This document shows positions 59,259-64,000 of a stretch of DNA of 64,000 nucleotides, piece by piece (position 1 is the stretch's first letter; each line of letters begins with the position of its first letter). Source of the DNA: Amycolatopsis vancoresmycina. Lineage in GTDB: Bacteria > Actinomycetota > Actinomycetes > Mycobacteriales > Pseudonocardiaceae. The DNA is taken from the NCBI RefSeq assembly GCF_000716785.1, contig NZ_JNYY01000010.1, positions 189,606 to 253,605 of the forward strand, given 5' to 3'. The notes under the pieces are model-generated. The model saw nothing but the letters and a program-made list of their open reading frames with translations, searched no databases and had not been told where the DNA came from. The translations under genes and the position numbers were made by a program.

Positions 59259-60224
59259 TTAGCCGCGAAGGTCCGCGATCAGCTCTTCGGCCGCGGCGAA
59301 GGGATCGAGTTCCCGCGCCACGACCCGCTCGGCGACCCCGGCGAGCCGTCCCCCGCCGCGCAGGTCGACCAGCTCGGCCCGCAACCGGCGGAGCGCGATG
59401 GCCTCGACCTCGTCGCGTGCGCGGGCCACCCGGCGCCGGGCCAGCTCGTCGTGCGCCACGAGCCAGTCGTGGTGCGCGGCCAGCGCCTGCACGACTTCGT
59501 CGACGCCCTCGCTCTTCGCCGCGACGGTCCGGACGATCGGCTGCCGCCAGCTCGGCCCCCGGATTTCCCGGCGGGCCAACGAGATCATCTGCTTGAGGTC
59601 GTGCACCGTGGCGTCGGCGCCCTCGCGGTCCGCCTTGTTGACGACGAAGACGTCGGCGATCTCCAGCACACCGGCCTTCGCGGCCTGGATGCCGTCGCCC
59701 ATCCCGGGTGCGAGCAGCACCACGGTGGTGTCGGCCAGCTTCACGACGTCCACTTCGGACTGACCGACGCCGACGGTCTCGATGAGCACGACGTCGAAGC
59801 CCGCGGCGTCGAGCACGCGCACGGCCTGCGGAGTCGCCCACGAGAGCCCGCCGAGGTGGCCGCGCGTGGCCATCGAGCGGATGAACACGCCGGGATCGGT
59901 GGCGTGCTCGGTCATCCGGATGCGGTCGCCGAGCAGCGCCCCGCCGGAAAACGGCGAAGACGGGTCGATGGCCAGGACGCCGACCCGCTTGCCTTCCGCG
60001 CGCAACGCGGTGAGTAACGCCGACGTCGAAGTCGACTTGCCGACCCCGGGTGGCCCGGTGAGCCCGACGACCCGCGCCCGCCCGGTGTGCGGGGTCAGCG
60101 CCCGCGCGATCTCGGCGACGCGGGGGTGGGCGTCCTCGACGAGCGACAGCAGCCGCGCGACGGCACGGGGTTGCCCGTCCCGCGCGCGGCCGACGAGGTC
60201 GTCGAGGTCGAGTGGTCCGGTCAC
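59259..60224 (-). CDS. meaB: Methylmalonyl-CoA mutase-associated GTPase MeaB
   Basis: A 321-residue G3E-family GTPase that protects and reloads adenosylcobalamin-dependent methylmalonyl-CoA mutase. Walker A is GPPGVGKST (about residue 57), then DPSSPFSGGALLGDRIRM, the switch region IETVGVGQSEVDV and NKAD for guanine recognition. Length is normal. The mutase genes are not in the window. The GTG start abuts the thiolase stop without a gap, so the two are co-transcribed. The minus-strand stop TAA at 59259 decides the end. Confidence 0.94.
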   Translation of the reverse strand: MTGPLDLDDLVGRARDGQPRAVARLLSLVEDAHPRVAEIARALTPHTGRARVVGLTGPPGVGKSTSTSALLTALRAEGKRVGVLAIDPSSPFSGGALLGDRIRMTEHATDPGVFIRSMATRGHLGGLSWATPQAVRVLDAAGFDVVLIETVGVGQSEVDVVKLADTTVVLLAPGMGDGIQAAKAGVLEIADVFVVNKADREGADATVHDLKQMISLARREIRGPSWRQPIVRTVAAKSEGVDEVVQALAAHHDWLVAHDELARRRVARARDEVEAIALRRLRAELVDLRGGGRLAGVAERVVARELDPFAAAEELIADLRG

Positions 60225-61412
60225 TTACGCCGACGGCACCCGCAGCAGCAGGGCGTCGCCCTGGCCGCCGCCACCGCAGAGGGCGGCCGCGCCGAGCCCG
60301 CCGCCGCGGCGGCGCAGCTCGTGGATCAGGTGCACGGCGAGTCGCGCGCCGGAGGCGCCGATCGGGTGGCCGAGGGCGATGGCGCCGCCGTTGACGTTGA
60401 CCTTCTCCGGGTCGAGGCCGAGCTTCTCGGTCGAGACGAGCCCGACGGCGGCGAAGGCTTCGTTGATCTCGACGAGGTCGAGCGCGTCGGCGGTGAGGTT
60501 CGCCTTGGCCAGAGCGGCGAGGATGGCGTTCGAGGGCTGCTCGTGCAGGCTCGCGTCGGGCCCGGCGACGACACCGTGCGCGCCGATCTCGGCGAGCGGC
60601 GTGATGCCGAGCTCCTCGGCCTTCGCCTTGCTGGCCACGACGACGGCGGCGGCGCCGTCGGAGATCTGCGAGGCCGAGCCCGCGGTGATGGTGCCGTCGG
60701 AGGCGAAGGCCGGGCGCAGCTTGGCGAGGCCTTCGGCGGTGGTGTCGGCGCGGACGCCCTCGTCGGTGTCGAAGACGACCGGATCACCCTTGCGCTGCGG
60801 GATGGAGACCGGCGCGATCTCGTCGGCGAAGTAGCCGTTTTTGATCGCTTCGGCGGCGCGCTGGTGGGAGCGGGCGGAGAACGCGTCCTGCTGCTCGCGG
60901 GTGAGGCCGTAGCGGGAGTTGTACTTCTCCGTCGAGGCGCCCATGGCGACCTGGTCGAAGGCGCAGAAGAGGCCGTCGTAGGCCATGTGGTCGACGAGGG
61001 TGCTGTCGCCGTACTTGAAGCCGGAGCGGGACTTGGGCAGCAGGTGCGGTGCCTGGGTCATCGACTCCTGGCCACCGGCGACGACGAGGTCGAACTCGCC
61101 GGCCCGGATCAGCTGGTCGGCGAGCGCGATGGCGTCGAGACCGGAGAGACAGACCTTGTTGATGGTCAGGGCGGGCACGCTCATCGGGATGCCCGCAGCG
61201 ACCGCGGCCTGGCGGGCCGGGATCTGGCCGGCGCCGGCGGTCAGCACCTGGCCCATGATCGTGTACTGCACCGCCTCCGGGGCGACCCCGGCGCGTTCGA
61301 GGGCCGCCTTGATCGCGACCCCGCCCAGCTGGGCACCCGTGAAGTCCTTGAGGGAGCCCAGCAGGCGCCCGATCGGCGTACGGGCGGCACCCAGGATCAC
61401 GGAACCGGACAC
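60225..61412 (-). CDS. Acetyl-CoA C-acetyltransferase
   Basis: A 395-residue thiolase. Catalytic Cys88 lies in NKVCLSGLDAI, the His in GHPIGASGAR and the second Cys in CGGGGQGDA. It condenses two acetyl-CoA to acetoacetyl-CoA, the first step of the ethylmalonyl-CoA pathway or of polyhydroxybutyrate synthesis, or works in the reverse direction in beta-oxidation. The GTG at 61412 has GGAGG six bases upstream. Coupling with meaB and proximity to the epimerase and ccr favour the ethylmalonyl-CoA route. Confidence 0.93.
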   Translation of the reverse strand: MSGSVILGAARTPIGRLLGSLKDFTGAQLGGVAIKAALERAGVAPEAVQYTIMGQVLTAGAGQIPARQAAVAAGIPMSVPALTINKVCLSGLDAIALADQLIRAGEFDLVVAGGQESMTQAPHLLPKSRSGFKYGDSTLVDHMAYDGLFCAFDQVAMGASTEKYNSRYGLTREQQDAFSARSHQRAAEAIKNGYFADEIAPVSIPQRKGDPVVFDTDEGVRADTTAEGLAKLRPAFASDGTITAGSASQISDGAAAVVVASKAKAEELGITPLAEIGAHGVVAGPDASLHEQPSNAILAALAKANLTADALDLVEINEAFAAVGLVSTEKLGLDPEKVNVNGGAIALGHPIGASGARLAVHLIHELRRRGGGLGAAALCGGGGQGDALLLRVPSA

Positions 61413-61549
61413 GGCGTCCTCCAAGCATCGGCGCATGGGCAGTTTTTCCGACCATACCCGGGAGCAGGGCTTCTTGATGGAGCCAGTGTGAGGCGGGGCA
61501 CGCGACGATTCCGCCTCCCGCCGGCGCATGGGCCCCCTATCCTGCGTCC

Positions 61550-62005
61550 ATGAATGACGCCCTGCGGCCGTTCGTGACGGCCATCGACCACGTCGGCATC
61601 GCGGTCCCGGACCTGGACGCGGCCATCGAGTTCCACCGCGAGCACTTCGGCCTGGAACTCACGCACGAGGAGGTGAGCGAGGAGCAGGGGGTACGGGAGG
61701 CGATGCTGCGCGCCCCCGGCGCGGCGGGCACGGAGACGCAGGTCCAGCTCCTGGCCCCGATCCGCGAGGACTCACCGATCGGCAAGTTCCTGAGCAAGAG
61801 CGGCCCGGGCCTGCAGCAGCTGGCATACCGCGTGTCCGATGTGGACGCGGCAGCAGCGGCCCTGCGCGAGAAGGGCCTGCGCGTGCTGTACGAGGAGGCA
61901 AAGAGGGGCACATCCAACAGCAGGGTGAACTTCGTCCACCCGAAGGACACGGGCGGAGTGCTGGTGGAGCTGGTGGAACCGGCCAAGGACACCACAGCCC
62001 ACTGA
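61550..62005 (+). CDS. mce: Methylmalonyl-CoA epimerase
   Basis: A 151-residue vicinal-oxygen-chelate protein that interconverts the two methylmalonyl-CoA epimers. Metal ligands are His in AIDHVGIAV, Gln/His in GLQQLAYRV and Glu in VLVELVEPA. Blocks such as GTETQVQLLAPI and SPIGKFL are typical. It is divergent from the thiolase-meaB operon. A TATCCT box lies seven bases before the ATG and no ribosome-binding site is visible, so the mRNA is probably leaderless. Confidence 0.93.
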   Translation: MNDALRPFVTAIDHVGIAVPDLDAAIEFHREHFGLELTHEEVSEEQGVREAMLRAPGAAGTETQVQLLAPIREDSPIGKFLSKSGPGLQQLAYRVSDVDAAAAALREKGLRVLYEEAKRGTSNSRVNFVHPKDTGGVLVELVEPAKDTTAH

Positions 62006-62361
62006 CCACGGCGATCGGTTCCGGCGCAAGCATTCCCGGCCCGCCAGGCCGCACGCCCGTGACAAGAAACGGGCGCGCGGCCGACCGGGCAGCGGGTGGC
62101 CGGGCGGCAGGGTGAGCAATGACCGCGTGGGCGGCTCGCAGGCAAGGGCCTGCCGGCCAGCTGGCGCGCGGCCGGCGAAGCCGGCCAGCAAGTCGGCATA
62201 GCCGCGCGATGCGCAGTCGGCACCCGCGCGACTCTCCGGCGAGGGCCCAGCAAGTCGGCCGCCACCAGCCAGGCAACGGAACCTCAGGCACCCACCGAAC
62301 AGCCCACCCCGTTGCGCCGGTGCAGCCTGCAGGCGCCAGCCGAAAGGCCCCGCCCACCCAC
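62006..62361. other. Non-coding stretch with repeats
   Basis: No coding frame with a plausible start or codon bias is seen in these 356 bp between convergent genes. It holds a 7-3-7 palindrome (GGCCGGC-GAA-GCCGGCC, 62170-62186) and a 13-bp direct repeat CCAGCAAGTCGGC (62185-62197 and 62247-62259). GC skew and base composition differ from the neighbours (C/G-rich without codon periodicity). It may be an RNA gene or decayed sequence. Confidence 0.5.
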
Positions 62362-62934
62362 CTACGCCGGCGCGGCCTTCGACACCAAAGCGTCCGCGAT
62401 GAACGTCAGCTCGCCGTCGAACTCCGCCGGGAGGTCACCCTCCGCATGGCGGGCCGTCGCGTGGCGGTGGCTGACCGCCCGGGCCAGCAACCCCGACGCC
62501 CGGTCCACATCCGCTGCTGGGAGCCCGCCGCCCGTTGCTGCCTGGATCACCGCCCGCACCTGGCGGACCAACACCTGGAACCGGTCGTGGAGGGCGTCGC
62601 GGACCACGTGGTGCGTGTCGGCCTCGCGCCACAACAAATGGGACAGCCCCAGCGACCTGCTGAACCGGTGGTCGAGTTCGCGGACCAGGCGCCGCAGGCT
62701 GCCCGCCAGGTCTCCCGGGACCACCACCACCGCCGGCTCGATGCGCTCGTCCGGGAGGCGCTCGACCAGCGCCGTGAGCAGGTCCGACTTGTGGCGGAAG
62801 TAGTAGTGCACCAGCCCCTTCGGCACCCCGGCCTGCTCGGCTATGCGAGAGGTCGGGGTGGCGTCGAAGCCGGACTCGGCGAAGAGCGCCTCGGCGGCGC
62901 AGAGGATGCGCTCCTTCGCCGAATCCTCGGTCAT
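62362..62934 (-). CDS. TetR/AcrR family regulator
   Basis: A 190-residue repressor. The TetR helix-turn-helix is AAEALFAESGFDATPTSRIAEQAGVPKGLVHYYFRHKSDLL (split over residues 12-55). The C-terminal domain has no family name I can give. It lies 17 bp downstream of the SPW gene on the same strand and is divergent from ccr. A 22-bp palindrome upstream of the SPW gene is the likely operator, so it may control both SPW and ccr. Confidence 0.92.
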   Translation of the reverse strand: MTEDSAKERILCAAEALFAESGFDATPTSRIAEQAGVPKGLVHYYFRHKSDLLTALVERLPDERIEPAVVVVPGDLAGSLRRLVRELDHRFSRSLGLSHLLWREADTHHVVRDALHDRFQVLVRQVRAVIQAATGGGLPAADVDRASGLLARAVSHRHATARHAEGDLPAEFDGELTFIADALVSKAAPA

Positions 62935-62951
62935 TCGTGCCTCCTGCTGCG

Positions 62952-63320
62952 TCAGTGCTGGCCGGCCGTGCGGTGCGCGGCGTTCGCGACCGGCATCGCT
63001 GCCGCGCCCGCGATGACCGTCAGCACCCCGGCGATCCAGGACGTCCAGGAAGCGCCGTTGAACTCCGTGTACCCCATCACCCACGGCGCGATGAACAGCA
63101 GCACGCCGAGCGCGATCTGGACACCCTCGCCGTAGACCATGCCCGGCATCGCCAGCGAGACCAGGCCGTCGAGAGCGATCAAGGCGCCCAGGACGACCAT
63201 CGTCCACATTGCGGTCGTGTCCGTGCTCAGCCAAAGGGGTGAAAGAGCGGCGACCACCCCGATCACGACCTCGGCCCAGTCGTGGGGCCGGGACCACGCG
63301 CGTGTAGAGACTTCACTCAT
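62952..63320 (-). CDS. SPW repeat membrane protein
   Basis: A 122-residue protein with four membrane segments and two SPW-like motifs, LSPLWLSTDT and IAPWVMGYTE, the mark of the SPW repeat family. Function is unknown. The ATG at 63320 directly precedes the conserved DWAEVVIGVVAALSPLW. It is upstream of and co-oriented with tetR, as the first gene of a two-gene operon. Confidence 0.9.
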   Translation of the reverse strand: MSEVSTRAWSRPHDWAEVVIGVVAALSPLWLSTDTTAMWTMVVLGALIALDGLVSLAMPGMVYGEGVQIALGVLLFIAPWVMGYTEFNGASWTSWIAGVLTVIAGAAAMPVANAAHRTAGQH

Positions 63321-63370
63321 TTCGTGCTCACCTCCGTCGGGTGGAACAGCTGGCCGCCTTCGATCGTCCG

Positions 63371-63392
63371 CTTGACTGGCCGGCCGGTCAAG
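63371..63392. promoter_or_regulatory. Putative TetR operator
   Basis: CTTGACTGGCC (63371-63381) followed by GGCCGGTCAAG makes a 22-bp palindrome with one mismatched pair. It lies 51 bp upstream of the SPW-tetR operon and 122 bp upstream of ccr, in the divergent promoter region. Confidence 0.6.
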
Positions 63393-63401
63393 ATCGGTCG
63401 G

Positions 63402-63468
63402 TTACAGTTCGGCGTGTAATCGTGCTGTCCGTCTCGTACAGTTGTGGGCGCGTGTTACCGACGAGTAA
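63402..63468. promoter_or_regulatory. TTAC-GTAA dyads before ccr
   Basis: TTAC-N10-GTAA at 63402-63419 and TTAC-CGACGA-GTAA at 63455-63468 lie 96 and 47 bp upstream of ccr. The second is a compact dyad of the kind bound by TetR or GntR regulators of acyl-CoA genes. No regulator is assigned. Confidence 0.4.
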
Positions 63469-63514
63469 TTTCTGCCGCCAACGCCGTTGACCCCCCATCT
63501 CCGCGGAGGAACCG

Positions 63515-64000
63515 ATGACGCAGCTCGGCGAGATCCAGCAGGCCATCCTGACCGGCGAGTCCGCCGCGGTCGGCTCGTTGCCCATGCCCGAGAGCTACCG
63601 CGGGGTGACCGTGCACGCCGACGAGGCCGGCATGTTCGAGGGCCTGGAGAGCCGGGACAAGGACCCCCGCAAGTCGCTGCACGTGGATGACGTGCCGGTG
63701 CCGGAGCTGGGGCCGGGTGAGGCGCTGGTGGCGGTGATGGCGAGCGCGATCAACTACAACACCGTGTGGACCTCGATTTTCGAGCCGATCCCGACGTTCA
63801 AGTTCCTGAAGAAGTACGGGAAGCTCTCGCCGCTGGCCAAGCGGCACGACCTGCCCTACCACGTGGTCGGCTCGGACCTGGCCGGGGTGGTGCTGCGCAC
63901 CGGGGTCGGGGTGCACAACTGGAAGCCCGGCGATGAGGTGGTGGCGCATTGCCTGAGCGTGGAGCTGGAGAGCCCGGACGGGCACAACGACACGATGCTC
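63515..64000 (+). CDS. ccr: Crotonyl-CoA carboxylase/reductase, 5' part
   Basis: Reductive carboxylation of crotonyl-CoA to ethylmalonyl-CoA, the key step of the ethylmalonyl-CoA pathway and of extender-unit supply for polyketides. Only 162 of about 445 codons are in the window. The MDR-type N-terminal domain is clear: VPVPELGPGEALVAVMASAINYNTVWTSIFEP, then LPYHVVGSDLAGVVLRTGVGVHNWKPGDEVVAHCL. The ATG at 63515 has GGAGG six bases upstream. It is divergent from the SPW-tetR operon. Confidence 0.95.
   Translation, partial: MTQLGEIQQAILTGESAAVGSLPMPESYRGVTVHADEAGMFEGLESRDKDPRKSLHVDDVPVPELGPGEALVAVMASAINYNTVWTSIFEPIPTFKFLKKYGKLSPLAKRHDLPYHVVGSDLAGVVLRTGVGVHNWKPGDEVVAHCLSVELESPDGHNDTML

Noticed and set aside
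59176..59280. ATG at 59196 preceded by GGAGGGGAG, suggesting a small plus-strand gene
   Set aside because: The frame continues as an antisense shadow of meaB with no stop near by and no family; only the ribosome-binding-like site speaks for it.
56222..59596. An 1124-codon plus-strand frame crossing several genes
   Set aside because: It runs antisense to the AhpD-like, cyclophilin and meaB genes and out of frame with the MocR gene; no single domain is recognisable.

Overview
The window is a chromosomal segment of a high-GC actinomycete, most likely a Pseudonocardiaceae member close to Amycolatopsis. This is inferred from very high third-position GC, many GTG/TTG starts, start-stop overlaps of the GTGA/ATGA type, and the gene set: a RamB/ScfR regulator beside aceA, a mycothiol-dependent DinB-fold enzyme, an F420-type LLM oxidoreductase, an XRE-DUF5753/DUF397 pair, an SPW protein and crotonyl-CoA reductase. 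No rRNA, tRNA, prophage, insertion sequence or CRISPR array was seen. Coding density is near 90 percent. Only two stretches of more than 300 bp lack a large gene: 26840-27165, which holds a leader peptide, and 62006-62361.

Layout. 1-4194: glyoxylate shunt, aceB (cut by the window edge) and aceA, divergent from ramB, with RamB-like boxes between. 4195-10943: SigE-type sigma factor with a coupled membrane protein, threonine ammonia-lyase, NADAR protein, acyltransferase, nucleoside hydrolase and a cell-wall NlpC/P60 enzyme. 11017-17643: a detoxification or antibiotic-modification neighbourhood with two FAD aromatic hydroxylases of the rifampicin-monooxygenase type, an aldo/keto reductase, an MFS exporter, a mycothiol-dependent enzyme and a PadR regulator; the first hydroxylase is preceded by a 17-residue leader peptide and a hairpin. 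17648-19908: a GntR-TetR hybrid regulator facing a membrane protein. 20001-20966: secreted chitinase behind DasR-type repeats. 20968-26839: a mostly minus-strand run (LysR, DUF427, acid phosphatase, two methyltransferases, enoyl-CoA hydratase, ABC ATPase).

26975-28103: a cysteine catabolism module (leader peptide containing a Cys, cysteine dioxygenase, rhodanese). 28144-37586: F420 oxidoreductase, XRE/DUF397 pair, alpha-glucan phosphorylase, zinc metallopeptidase lipoprotein, thioredoxin-TPR protein, MTH1187 protein, MarR and DUF3817. 37805-48552: a mannoside regulon of two exported GH92 alpha-mannosidases, divergent from lacI-manA and a sugar ABC importer, tied together by three copies of a GACAACGTTGTC operator. 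48758-55393: a cyclase-homology protein, then a LytS/LytTR two-component system with two solute:sodium symporters; a 10-bp direct repeat of the sequence known for the LytTR regulator AlgR lies just upstream of the promoter of the second symporter.

55461-64000: PEP-mutase-like protein, AhpD-like protein and a MocR regulator; a 7 x 21 bp tandem array; a secreted cyclophilin; then meaB, acetyl-CoA acetyltransferase, methylmalonyl-CoA epimerase, a TetR/SPW pair and the start of crotonyl-CoA carboxylase/reductase.

A common theme is C2/C3 carbon flow: acetate or pyruvate uptake (symporters), the glyoxylate shunt (aceA/aceB/ramB) and pieces of the ethylmalonyl-CoA/methylmalonyl-CoA route (ccr, epimerase, meaB, thiolase) sit in one 64-kb stretch. 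The strongest leads are regulatory: the LytTR repeats before the symporter, the cysteine leader, the three-site LacI operator set, and the leader/hairpin before the monooxygenase.
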